This document shows, one piece after another, positions 36,001 through 44,600 of a stretch of DNA of 64,000 nucleotides. A model generated the notes under the pieces. The model saw only the letters and a list, made by a program, of their open reading frames with translations. It was not told the origin of the DNA and ran no database searches. Each line of letters starts with the position of its first letter. Position 1 is the stretch's first letter. A program made the position numbers and the translations under genes. The stretch is taken from NCBI RefSeq assembly GCF_009687845.1, contig NZ_BLAD01000048.1:1-64000 (forward strand). Reading direction: 5' to 3'. The DNA is from Acrocarpospora corrugata. Lineage in GTDB: Bacteria > Actinomycetota > Actinomycetes > Streptosporangiales > Streptosporangiaceae.

Positions 36001-36912
36001 CTAAGAACCGGATGGCCTCCCGGGATGTGACAGGTCCTGCAGCTGCCGGGAGACATACCGGAGTTTGTCGGGATTGAGGACCGAACGTAGAGCGAAGATC
36101 CGCTCCCCGTCGGTTTCGAACGCTGCCACGACTATGACCCTTCCCCCCGCCGTCGCGACCAACCCTGGTTCGCCGTTGACCTGGGTGAACGTCACCTCGA
36201 CGGCCGGGCCGTTCGTCACCAGGCCGAGCACGAAACGGGCGATCTTGACGGGCCCGAGGACCGGTTTGCGGGCGGCGCTCGCCTTGCCGCCGCCGTCCGA
36301 CCAGGCCGTCACGTCGGCGGCCAGCAGCTGCTCCAGGGCGGCCAGGTCGCCGTTGCCCGCGGCCGTGAGGAAACGCCGGACGATCGACTCACGTCGCTGC
36401 GCGGGGACGTCGAACCTGCGCTGTTCCCCCAGGCGGCGCTGGGCGCGGCGGTGGAGCTGGCGGCAGTTGGCCTCGGAGAGGTCGAGGACGGCGGAGATGT
36501 CGCGGTAGCCGTACGAGAAGGCCTCACGGAGGACGAAGACGGCGCGTTCCGCGGGGGTCAGGCGTTCCAGCAGGAGCAGGAAAGCCAGCGAAACCGACTC
36601 GTGCAGCAGTACGGTTTCGGCCGGTTCATCTGGTTTTAGGACGTCGGTGAGGATCGGTTCCGGGAGCCACGGACCGACATATTGTTCGCGTCGCGCCCGC
36701 GCCGAAGTGAGCCGGTTGAGACACATGTTGGTGACCACTTTGGCCAGCCACGCCCCCGGTGCCTGAATCGTCTCTCGGGTCGCACCGTTCCACCGCAGGT
36801 AGACGTCCTGAACGACATCCTCCGCCTCTGTGGCCGACCCTAGCATCCGATACGCGAGGGCGAACATTCTCGGCCGGTGTTCTTCGAACTCCGCGTCAGG
36901 GTCATCAAACAC
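36001..36912 (-). CDS. ECF41-type RNA polymerase sigma factor (SigJ-like) with SnoaL-like C-terminus
   Basis: About 303 aa. Sigma region 2 is FALAYRMLGSATEAEDVVQDVYLRW and region 4 YGYRDISAVLDLSEANCRQLHRRA. The C-terminal extension carries the ECF41 signatures WLPEP (linker), DGGGK and NPDKL in a SnoaL-like domain, which acts as a built-in anti-sigma and coactivator module. I prefer the GTG at 36912 because it avoids overlap with the divergent YbjN gene. The ATG at 36948 is the alternative and overlaps it by 10 bases. It is co-oriented with the COE gene. Confidence 0.92.
   Translation of the reverse strand: MFDDPDAEFEEHRPRMFALAYRMLGSATEAEDVVQDVYLRWNGATRETIQAPGAWLAKVVTNMCLNRLTSARARREQYVGPWLPEPILTDVLKPDEPAETVLLHESVSLAFLLLLERLTPAERAVFVLREAFSYGYRDISAVLDLSEANCRQLHRRAQRRLGEQRRFDVPAQRRESIVRRFLTAAGNGDLAALEQLLAADVTAWSDGGGKASAARKPVLGPVKIARFVLGLVTNGPAVEVTFTQVNGEPGLVATAGGRVIVVAAFETDGERIFALRSVLNPDKLRYVSRQLQDLSHPGRPSGS
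36026..36032 (-). promoter_or_regulatory. TGTCACA, ECF41-like -35 element before the COE gene
   Basis: TGTCACA on the minus strand, inside the 3' end of the sigma gene. The published ECF41 consensus is TGTCACA with a CGTC -10. At 15 bases spacing the sequence here is CGGT, so the -10 matches only partly. Confidence 0.4.
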
Positions 36913-36938
36913 GAGCGTCAGTCTGTCAGGATGGAGGG

Positions 36939-37373
36939 GTGAGCCCATCCCCGGCCGTGGTCCAGCCCGACCAGGAACTGATCATCGAGATTCTCAATGA
37001 GCTCGATATCGAGTTCACTTTCGACTCAGACGGCGACCTCGCCATCTCCACCGACGCGCTCACGGTCTTCTTCCTGTTCGGTGCGGAAGGCGATCTTTTT
37101 ACCATTCGCACGTTCTATGACCGGCACTACTCGATCGACGAGAAGCCGCTCCTGCTCACCGCCCTGAACGAGTGGAACACCGACACGATGTGGCCGAAGG
37201 TCTACGCCTTCACCCCCGACAACGGCATCATCCGCGTCATAGGCGACGCCCAGCTCTACATCGGCGCCGGCGTCACCCGCGAACACCTCACCACCATCGT
37301 CGCCCACTGGGTCCGCTTCGCCATAAAGTTCCACCGCTGGCTCAGCGACCGCCTGTCCTTCGAGGTCGACTAG
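36939..37373 (+). CDS. YbjN domain-containing protein
   Basis: About 144 aa with the alpha/beta YbjN fold (type III secretion chaperone-like): LIIEILNELDIEFTFDSDGDLAI, FFLFGAEGDLFTIRTFYDRHYS, LLTALNEWNTDTMWPKVYAF, and the C-terminal helix ARVTREHL-like TREHLTTIVAHWVRFAIKFHRWL. Actinobacterial YbjN proteins are of unknown role. Start is uncertain: GTG at 36939 is used, GTG at 36957 is also possible. Divergent from the sigma factor gene. Confidence 0.82.
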   Translation: MSPSPAVVQPDQELIIEILNELDIEFTFDSDGDLAISTDALTVFFLFGAEGDLFTIRTFYDRHYSIDEKPLLLTALNEWNTDTMWPKVYAFTPDNGIIRVIGDAQLYIGAGVTREHLTTIVAHWVRFAIKFHRWLSDRLSFEVD

Positions 37374-37375
37374 AC

Positions 37376-37790
37376 CGGCAGATCCCACGACTGACGGACC
37401 GCTGAGATCGTTCGCCACGCGAGCCCGGTGTCCAGCGCGAAGGCGTGCCGCGCGGCGGCCAGCGCGTCGAAATCGGCGACGCCGTCGCGGACCCGGTCGG
37501 CCGAGAGCCCGGCTCTGAAGATCTCTTCGAGGGTCGCGCAGAAGTAGGCGCAGGCGGCGAAGATGGCGCGGGCTTTGCCGAGGAGTTCTCGCGGATGATC
37601 GCCGTGGCCAGCGTGACCGTGCTCTGCGTCCGGGCGGTACGGACGACCGCGCGGGCCGCCCGGATCAGGTCGCGGGGGATCCCGCCGGACAGGCAGTGGC
37701 AGAACGCGATATTGGGCTCGGTGAGGCCGACGACTCGGCGGTGCCTCGTTTCCGCTCCAGGTAAAGCGACGTCATGCTGTCCCCGGCTCC
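37376..37790 (-). pseudogene. frameshifted remnant of a larger protein
   Basis: Two protein-like segments in different frames on the minus strand. VVGLTEPNIAFCHCLSGGIPRDLIRAARAVV is followed, after a one-base loss near 37590, by ELLGKARAIFAACAYFCATLEEIFRAGL and RHAFALDTGLAWRTISAVRQSWDLPV. The SGGIPRDLIRAAR motif resembles the C-terminal part of large actinobacterial P-loop (KAP/STAND-like) proteins, but I am not sure of the family. No plausible start or N-terminal part remains, so this is a truncated and frameshifted remnant. Confidence 0.45.
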
Positions 37791-37845
37791 GGCCGCGTAG
37801 ACGGCCGATACCGGCAACCAGCCACTACCGACACCGATAGCGCGT

Positions 37846-38100
37846 CTACCGCTCCCATATCACTGCGGTACCGAAAACTACTGGGTTCCCGAATTCACCC
37901 ATAAAACCGACCTTTATGCCCAAGACGGCTTGAGCGCCGCCTTCCCTCGCATAATCCGAAAGGTCCTCTAGTGCCTTTTCAACTGGATGACGCTTTCCGG
38001 TGATGCCGCCGGATGCCCACACCAACCAGGCAGATCGCACCTGAGCGTTGGGGTGCTCTGGAGCACTGTCTGTGGTGTATAGAGGAAGCAGGTCACTCAC
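37846..38100 (-). CDS. YbjQ-like small protein
   Basis: An 84-aa protein whose second half (DLSDYAREGGAQAVLGIKVGFMG...VVFGTAVIWER) matches the end of YbjQ/UPF0145 proteins (GADAVVGVRF...YGTAV). It is shorter than the usual 105 aa. GTG start, no clear Shine-Dalgarno sequence. A GCGGTT-TC-AACCGC inverted repeat lies 13 bases upstream. Confidence 0.6.
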   Translation of the reverse strand: MSDLLPLYTTDSAPEHPNAQVRSAWLVWASGGITGKRHPVEKALEDLSDYAREGGAQAVLGIKVGFMGEFGNPVVFGTAVIWER

Positions 38101-38112
38101 GCGGCAAGTATG

Positions 38113-38126
38113 GCGGTTTCAACCGC
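38113..38126. promoter_or_regulatory. inverted repeat upstream of the YbjQ-like gene
   Basis: GCGGTTTCAACCGC, 6-bp arms with a 2-base centre, located where a repressor could block the promoter of the small gene at 37846-38100. No regulator gene is adjacent. Confidence 0.3.
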
Positions 38127-38163
38127 TAGATGGATGAAGGTTCCACAACTGGACGAGCTTTAC

Positions 38164-38180
38164 AGGCCGGAGACCGGCCT
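38164..38180. terminator. GC-rich hairpin, probable terminator
   Basis: AGGCCGG-AGA-CCGGCCT, a perfect 7-bp stem with a 3-base loop. It lies 20 bases past the stop of the minus-strand gene 38200-38556 and probably ends its transcript. Confidence 0.45.
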
Positions 38181-38199
38181 AGCGTCGGGTTTTCGCATG

Positions 38200-38556
38200 T
38201 CAAGGCTTGGTGGCGACCAGGACAAAAGTCAGTGACGATCGCGGGATGTTTGTCTTCGCCGAGATATCGGCGACGGTCCTGGAATGTCCTGGCGAGCCCG
38301 GGTCTGGCAGAACGACGGTGGCGGATCGTCCGCGATGCCGATGACGGGCGCGAAGGTACGCGTTGTACTCCTGCGGCGCCTCCGCCATCACCTCGGCGGC
38401 GTCCCGTTCCATCTCAAGACGGATCTGCAGCGGCCTCACCCAGACGTGGTCGAACGCGTCGCGGATTTCGCGGTCGTGCAGAACACGCGTCAATGCCGCC
38501 GAATAGATACGCAGTAACGCCTTGTCACTGGCCAGGGAATTGCCGGTCGTCGCCAA
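38200..38556 (-). CDS. hypothetical protein
   Basis: A 118-aa protein that I do not recognise. The first 75 residues are helical and charged (LLRIYSAALTRVLHDREIRDAFDHVWVRPLQIRLEMERDAAEVMAEAPQEYNAYLRARHRHRG). The tail is Pro/Ser-rich and may be a late frame change or a disordered end. It could be a truncated piece of a larger gene. No partner gene. Confidence 0.4.
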   Translation of the reverse strand: MATTGNSLASDKALLRIYSAALTRVLHDREIRDAFDHVWVRPLQIRLEMERDAAEVMAEAPQEYNAYLRARHRHRGRSATVVLPDPGSPGHSRTVADISAKTNIPRSSLTFVLVATKP

Positions 38557-38773
38557 GTCAGCACCATCCCCGCCGCTTCAGGGTCGGTCAAGCCCTCTTC
38601 AGCGACTGTCGTACCGTCACCGGGGTTTGACGAGCATCCGAATCAAGGTCGCGTTCCGGCGGTCGCGCACGCGTTCGCCCTCGCCATGCGCGCCATGGGC
38701 GGGACCTCGCCATCGAGATCGCTCCACGGTCTGGCAAGAGGGTGTGGCCTCGGCTCGGGTGAACTGCCAACGT

Positions 38774-39562
38774 TCAGCCCCGATCGAGCGCCTCCGAGGT
38801 GAACTCCGCGGGGTAGGGGGATCTCTCGATCGCTTCCTCGGCTGTGATTGTGCCCTCCCGGAACAGGCGGCAGAGGTGGGCTACTTGGGCGAGTTCCGCT
38901 TGCTGGGCTCTGGCGAAGGCGGGTGTCACCGGGTTTCCGTGGCCGGGGACGAGGGTGGCGGGGTTGACGGCGAGGATGTTGTTCAGGGCTTGGGGCCAGG
39001 AGGCGGGGAATGCGTCGCCGAAGGCGGGTGGGGCGCCTTGTTCCAGGAGGTCGCCGGCGAATACCACGTGGGCGTCTGGGATGTGGATTGCCAGGTCGTG
39101 GTTGGTGTGGGCGGGGCCCGGGTGGATGAAGCGGACGATTCGATTGCCCAGGTCGGTGTCCGGTGGAGCGGGAACCGGAAGGACGATTCGAGCGCGCCGT
39201 ATTTGTTCGGATATTTCCTGATTGTCTTTGTTTTGGTAATAGGTGGCCCATTCCTGGCGTTGGTGTTCGGCGGTCGACTGGAGTTCGTGGCGGCAGGCGG
39301 GGTGGGCCCATACCGTGGCCGCGTCGAAGGCGGCGGTGCCGAAGGAATGGTCGAAATGGGCGTGGGTCAGCGCGACTGTCCAGGGGAGGTCGGTGAGTTC
39401 TCTGATGGCGGTCGCGAAGGCGGAGCCCTGGGACTCGTCGCCGCCGGTGTCGATGACCAGGCAGGAGCGCTCACCGATGATCAGCCCGAGGGAGAGATCC
39501 AGCTCGGTGTGCCGCCGGACCCAGATCCCGTCACCTACCTCGACCCACCACGCCTCAGCCAT
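38774..39562 (-). CDS. MBL-fold metallo-hydrolase
   Basis: A 262-aa metallo-beta-lactamase-fold hydrolase with the HxHxDH metal motif THAHFDHSFG, further ligands in HPGPAHTNHDL and VFAGD, and VPGHGNPV. This is the glyoxalase-II/hydrolase type rather than a proven beta-lactamase. No signal peptide. Monocistronic. Substrate unknown. Confidence 0.85.
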   Translation of the reverse strand: MAEAWWVEVGDGIWVRRHTELDLSLGLIIGERSCLVIDTGGDESQGSAFATAIRELTDLPWTVALTHAHFDHSFGTAAFDAATVWAHPACRHELQSTAEHQRQEWATYYQNKDNQEISEQIRRARIVLPVPAPPDTDLGNRIVRFIHPGPAHTNHDLAIHIPDAHVVFAGDLLEQGAPPAFGDAFPASWPQALNNILAVNPATLVPGHGNPVTPAFARAQQAELAQVAHLCRLFREGTITAEEAIERSPYPAEFTSEALDRG

Positions 39563-39695
39563 CCGGAGATTCTAGGCACGCCGAAGGCCCTCGGCGCGGC
39601 GGCGGCCATCTTGCCGACGTACCGGCCGGACGGGAATCCGCCGTTGGCGTAGCCCGGGACGATCGCGCCTATCAGAAGATTCGCCGGGCTCGCAG

Positions 39696-40160
39696 TCAGG
39701 TGACATCGCCCAACTGTTCGGCCAGCCGCTCCAGGCCACCCTTAATGAGCTGCCCATATGCGTCATCGCCAAGCGCGCCGATCTCGGCCCGCGCCTGCCG
39801 CAGGTGCTCACGGGCGCGATCGAGATCGCCCAGCTTCCGATAGCACTCGCTCACATTGAGGTGCAACGACGGATACAAGCCGGCCACCGAGAGCGTCACC
39901 CCGGCCTGCGCCACCCGCTCATCAGTGACCAGGCCGACAGCGGCAAGCGCTCGCAGATCCCACACCAACTCCTGGTGCACGTCGTCCTGCACGTCGGCCA
40001 TCGCGTGGGCAAGCACGCAAACATGCAGCGGGTCACCTTCCTCGCCGCCGATGTCGTCCCAGATCTGCGCGAACAGGTCGCGAGCGGCTTCCCGCTGACC
40101 CCGGTGGTGATGCAACTCCACCCCCTGGCCGATCTGGGTCAACGTCGGCTCGGTGATCAT
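39696..40160 (-). CDS. TPR-like protein
   Basis: A 154-aa all-helical protein with at least one clear tetratricopeptide-like unit (SLHLNVSECYRKLGDLDRAREHLRQARAEIGAL) and a preceding one around GQREAARDLFAQIWDDIGGEEGDPLHVCVLAHAMAD. Stand-alone TPR proteins of this type are common in actinobacteria with unknown partners. Confidence 0.7.
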   Translation of the reverse strand: MITEPTLTQIGQGVELHHHRGQREAARDLFAQIWDDIGGEEGDPLHVCVLAHAMADVQDDVHQELVWDLRALAAVGLVTDERVAQAGVTLSVAGLYPSLHLNVSECYRKLGDLDRAREHLRQARAEIGALGDDAYGQLIKGGLERLAEQLGDVT

Positions 40161-40573
40161 TAGCGGCCCTTTCGCCGGCGCGGCAGCCAGAGGCCAGCGT
40201 ACTTACCTGATCTTCAACCAGCTAGTTCGCTGGACACCCCAGACAACCATCGAGCAGCTGGAACGAGCCGGCTGCCAGCCGGCTACCGTTGATCCGCATG
40301 ACGCACACCGGGATCGAGATCACCGCCGAGTTGGTGCGGGATCTGCCACCTGGGGCCCACCCGCGCACGCCGCACTGCGCCGCCTCATCGCTGATCAAAA
40401 ACCGGAGGCCGGCGGGTGAGTGCCCTGCGGCAATAGCGAGGAGGCCCGACCAAAAGGCCGGACCTCCTCGCAAAACCAAGACCTCGCCGAAGCGCTGAGT
40501 TCCGGCTAGACCGGACGACTTCGGTGGATACTGGGGCAGTGCACTCATTCGGAGGGTGCGGTATTCCCTCGGA
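40161..40573. other. intergenic region, no convincing gene
   Basis: A 413-base gap. A plus-strand frame at 40298 starts MTHTGIEITAELVRDLP, which resembles the first residues of aminoglycoside-phosphotransferase-like proteins, but the homology-like stretch stops after about 15 residues. The main structured element is the hairpin at 40436-40471. Confidence 0.4.
40436..40471. terminator. long interrupted hairpin
   Basis: Arms GCGAGGAGG (40436-40444) and CCTCCTCGC (40463-40471) are perfect. Inner pairing CCG/CGG and CC/GG closes on an AAAA loop. It lies about 100 bases past the stop of the toxin gene on the minus strand and probably terminates the toxin-antitoxin transcript. No T-run follows. 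Confidence 0.45.
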
Positions 40574-40999
40574 TTAGGTGCCGTCGATCCAGTACTTCTG
40601 CAGTCTGGCGATGGCCTCATCCTTACTCATCTCTGCGACCGTCGTCTCGTCGAGACCCACCCTTGAGATCAACATGAAGACGAGATCGGCAGGCAGCGCC
40701 TCCGACGGGAGCTCGGGCACTCCCCGATCGGGTTTCACCTGGTTCTGAACACATGCCCAGAAGGTCGCCCCATCCACCTGAAGTTGATCACGGAGAATGT
40801 GACTCCAGATACCTGGGCCGTAGGTGCTGCGATCGACCGGATGGGAGATCCGGGTTCTCAGTATCCTGCCGTCAGAAAGATCCAGCTCGTAGGTGACGTG
40901 GTGAGTTCCCGTTCCTCCCCGAGCGTTCCGTACCTGTCGCCAGCCCTCGATTCGACAGAAACGATCATGATGGTCACGAGTGGGCTGCGGCCAGCTCAC
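40574..40999 (-). CDS. toxin of a type II toxin-antitoxin pair
   Basis: About 141 aa of the actinobacterial family annotated as cytotoxic translational repressor of a toxin-antitoxin system: RDHHDRFCRIEGWRQVRNARGGTGTHHVTYELDLSDGRILRTRISHPV...YGPGIWSHILRDQL. The HHVTYEL and RTRISHPV strands with a WSHILRDQL helix are diagnostic by eye. The GTG at 40999 overlaps the antitoxin stop as GTGA. A GTG at 41020 is possible. Translational coupling after the antitoxin is the usual order. Confidence 0.82.
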   Translation of the reverse strand: MSWPQPTRDHHDRFCRIEGWRQVRNARGGTGTHHVTYELDLSDGRILRTRISHPVDRSTYGPGIWSHILRDQLQVDGATFWACVQNQVKPDRGVPELPSEALPADLVFMLISRVGLDETTVAEMSKDEAIARLQKYWIDGT

Positions 41000-41412
41000 C
41001 GGATAGCCCCCACCAGCCACTCACGCAACTGATCGTCATCACTGAGGCTGATCAACTGCACAATCCCCCAGTTCTCACGGTGATTCGGCGTGTCGAGCAG
41101 GTGGTCCTGCCAGTCCTCGGCGTACTCACGCAGCCCTGCGATCATCTCCGCAACAGCCTGATCAAAGGTCGCCCCGTCCGCGGCGACAGGTAGTCCCGGG
41201 ATGAAAATCGACCAACCACCAGCTTCAGGAACCACCTGCGCGCGAGAAGGGGTGACCACTGTGAGGTAGTGACGCAGCCTTTCAACGTCCACAAGGGCCG
41301 TCACGGCCGACTCGCGGCGCACCGTGGCAACGCGCCCCCTCTCGGCCGCGTCCAGAAGCGCCTTTAGATGCGTGCGAGCATCCGTATAGCTGTCGAAGTG
41401 AACGACGGTCAT
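40996..41412 (-). CDS. antitoxin, Phd/YefM-like prevent-host-death family
   Basis: A 138-aa protein. The N-terminal DNA-binding domain MTVVHFDSYTDARTHLKALLDAAERGRVATVRRESAVTALVDVERL is Phd/YefM-like. The C-terminal half adds a HicB-like or toxin-binding domain (GGWSIFIPGLPVAADGATFDQAVAEMIAGLREYAEDW), longer than plain Phd. A GGAGG ribosome binding site precedes the ATG at 41412. It should repress its own promoter through the palindromic operator 41 bases upstream. Confidence 0.83.
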   Translation of the reverse strand: MTVVHFDSYTDARTHLKALLDAAERGRVATVRRESAVTALVDVERLRHYLTVVTPSRAQVVPEAGGWSIFIPGLPVAADGATFDQAVAEMIAGLREYAEDWQDHLLDTPNHRENWGIVQLISLSDDDQLREWLVGAIR

Positions 41413-41452
41413 GGCAAGCACCTCCAGCGAGACGTGCGTTCAGCATGCCACC

Positions 41453-41492
41453 ATCGGTCAAGTACGTCAAGTACTTGGCGTACTTGACCGAT
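41453..41492. promoter_or_regulatory. toxin-antitoxin operator with nested palindromes
   Basis: Perfect 14-bp arms ATCGGTCAAGTACG (41453-41466) and CGTACTTGACCGAT (41479-41492) around a centre holding the 10-bp palindrome CAAGTACTTG (41468-41477). CAAGTAC/GTACTTG half-sites occur four times. This is the expected shape for cooperative binding of antitoxin dimers. Confidence 0.85.
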
Positions 41493-41562
41493 CGGCCAGG
41501 GCGCCCCCGCAGAGCACCCCGGAACATTACGGTCGACGCCATAGACGTCGAGCCGAGGCAAA

Positions 41563-41597
41563 GAGCAGGGAGCCGAAGATACGTGGGCCCCCTGCTC
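41563..41597. terminator. inverted repeat, probable nrdJ terminator
   Basis: Perfect arms GAGCAGGG (41563-41570) and CCCTGCTC (41590-41597), 35 bases downstream of the nrdJ stop on the minus strand. There is no T-run directly after it. Confidence 0.4.
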
Positions 41598-41631
41598 AGG
41601 CCAGGCAATTCACGCTTTTAACAGCGCATCT

Positions 41632-44600
41632 TCAGCTGCAGCCGCTGGTGCTGCCGCAGCCTTCGCAGACGTAGCAGCTGCCGGCGGGGCGCATCTTGGT
41701 GCCGCAGGTCATGCAGAGGGGGGCGTCGGCCGTACGGCCCTGGTGGCTTTCCAGAGGGTCGACCTTGGTGCGGGTGGGGGCGGGAAGCGGGGTGACAGGG
41801 CGGGGAGTGGGCTTCTCCTCGATAGGTGCGGACTGGGCCAGGGCGGCGGTGTCCACGGGTTCGGCCAGGGAGGCGGGGTCCTCGCCGCGCTGCTGGGCGG
41901 AGCGTTCGGCGGCGGAGAAGATGCCCAGGGCGGCCCGGTCCTCGTACGGCAGGTAGTCCAGGGCCAGGCGGCGGAAGATGTAGTCCATCACGGACTGCGC
42001 CATCCGGACGTCCGGGTCGTCGGTCATGCCGGCCGGCTCGAAGCGCATGTTGACGAACTTCTGGGCGTAGGTCTCCAGCGGAACGCCGTACTGCAGGCCG
42101 ATGGAGATGGCCACCGAGAAGGCGTCCATGACGCCGGCCAGGGTGGAGCCCTGCTTGGACATCTTCAGGAAGACCTCGCCGAGACCGTCCTCGGGGTAGG
42201 AGGAGGCGGTCATGTAGCCCTTCGCGCCGCCGACCGTGAACCGGGTGGTCAGGCTGGGGCGCTGGTTGGGCATGCGGCGGCGGGTCGGCCGCGGCACCTC
42301 GATGACCTTGACCTCGGGCTCGGCCACCGCGGCGGCCTCGTCGGCCTTCTTGTTCGCGACCGAGAGCGGCTGGCCCACCTTGCAGTTGTCGCGGTAGACG
42401 GCCAGGGCCTTCAGGCCCAGCTTCCAGCCCTCCAGGTAGACCTGCTCGATGTCGTCAACCGAGGCCGACTCCGGCAGGTTGACGGTCTTGGAGATGGCGC
42501 CGGACAGGAACGGCTGGGTGGCGGCCATCATCCGGACGTGGCCCATCGGGGCGATGGCGCGCTCGCCCATCGCGCAGTCGAACACCTCGTAGTGCTCCGG
42601 GCGGAGACCGGGGGCGTCGACCACGTGGCTGTTGTCGGCGATGTACTCGACGATCGCCTCGACCTGCTCCTCCTGGTAGCCGAGCTGCCGCAGCGCCCGC
42701 GGGATCGTCTGGTTGACGATCTGCATGGAGCCGCCGCCGACCAGCTTCTTGAACTTGACCAGAGCCAGGTCGGGCTCGATGCCGGTGGTGTCGCAATCCA
42801 TCATCAAGCCGATGGTGTTGTGGCTCACCATGCCGTTCGCGACGTAGGTGACGTTTTCCGGCACCGACAGGTCGTAAGTCGGCTGCACACCGCCGTCCTC
42901 ATTGACGGACACGGTCTCGAAGGCGTAGTCGAGCACACGTGCCACACGCTTGTCGAGCGTCTCATCGAAGATCAGCTTGGCGACCATACGAGGAACGCCA
43001 CCTGTCCTCCGAATCGACTGAAGCACGGCCTCACGTGATCCGTGGCCGTTCGGGACCAGCTCCTCCCAGACATCGCGCGGCAGGAACACGTAGTCCTTCT
43101 TGGCCGACCGGCTCGGCTCCAGGGGAGCCAGCAGCTTGGCCTTCCGCTCACCGATGAACCCGATGATTTCGTCGTAGTTCAGCGCGTGGTCCACGTTACG
43201 GAGCCGCACCTGAAAGACGTCGCCACCAAAGCCGGAAACCGTCTTTCTGGTGGTGGTGATGAATCCCAGCGAGAGGAGCAGCGTACGGATCTCATCGGCG
43301 AAGGACTCGGAAGCCGTCGAAACGCTCGGCACGCCTTCGAGCACGGTGCCGTCGGCCTCGAACAGGCCGCGAAGGAACGCCGCGTAGATCACGGCATTGT
43401 TCGTCTCGAGAATGGCTGATGGCACGCGAGGGGTCCACCCCTTGCCGCTGTGGTCAAGGCCCGGCAGATCCTTGGCGAATCCGGAGGCCTGCCACCAGCG
43501 GGCCAGCCGTACGGACTGAAGTACGACCTCCTGGTACCCCGCCTGCTGGGTGACCACCGGCTCCAGGTTGAACAGTTCCTTGGAGATAATCCGCAACCGA
43601 TCGATCACGTCGAGGTCTGTGTCCGCGACGCAGAAGCGGATCCCCTTGGCGTGCAGACTGCCATCGCCCATGAAGTAGCCGACCAGTTCCGCCAGATCCT
43701 CTGTCACCGCATCAGGAACCCGCACGGCGCGGTCTCCGGCGTAGTACGCCTGATCGAGCACCGGAAGCACAACCGGCCGCGGCTCGCCGACCAATGTCCG
43801 AGTCTGCAGCGGCAGCACATCACCCTCGGCGATGTCGGCGAGACGCTTCCACACCCAGTCGCCGCTGTCCTGATCGACAACCTTGACCCGGTGCGTCAGC
43901 GTGCCCTGGATCTTGTATCCGCCCTTCGTGCGGATCAGCCGCGTCGGCTCCTCACCGTTGACGAAGAACCTCGTCGCCTGGCGAGGGCCCTCGTCCGTTG
44001 AAACCGTCATGGTCAGGTCCTGCCAGCGGTCGCCGTACACATCGCCGATCTCTGACAGCCGCACGAGACCGCGGTCCGTCGTAATCAGGGTGTCGCCCGT
44101 CAGGCAGCCGGTCGGCGCGAGCAGCGAGGCCTGCGCGTTCCGGTAGCCGTGCTTGTCGCCCAGCCGGAGGCAGTCCGCCCACTGCTTGGTGGACTCGGTG
44201 TGGATCTCCCGGTCCATCGCGCCGACCGTGCGCAGGTCGTCGTTGGCGGCGGCGTGCTTGCGCATGACCCGCTTGTGCGGCTCGGCGTTGCGGGCATACC
44301 CGTCGTACGGCCCGACGATGCCGGCCAGTTCGGCGGAGCGCCGGTAGGACGCGCCGGTCATCAGCGAGGTGATCGCCCCGGCGATGGCCCGGCCGCCGTC
44401 CGAGTCGTACGCGTGGCCGGTGGCCATCAGCAGCGCGCCCAGGTTCGCGTAACCGATGCCGAGCTGCCGGTACGCCCGGGTGGTCTCGGCGATCTTCTCG
44501 GTCGGGAAGTCGGCGAAGGTGATCGAGATGTCCATCGCGGTGATGATCAGCTCGGTCAGCTTGACGAAGTTCGGGATGTCGAAGGTGTCGTCGTCCCTGA

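Noticed and set aside
39563..39712. Minus-strand fragment GYANGGFPSGRYVGKMAA between the MBL and TPR genes
   Set aside because: Looks like a protein C-terminus but is about 45 codons with no start. It may be chance, or a remnant too short to assign.
40298..40345. Start of an aminoglycoside-phosphotransferase-like gene (MTHTGIEITAELVRDLP)
   Set aside because: Only about 15 residues look family-like and the frame then becomes non-coding. Too short to call a remnant.
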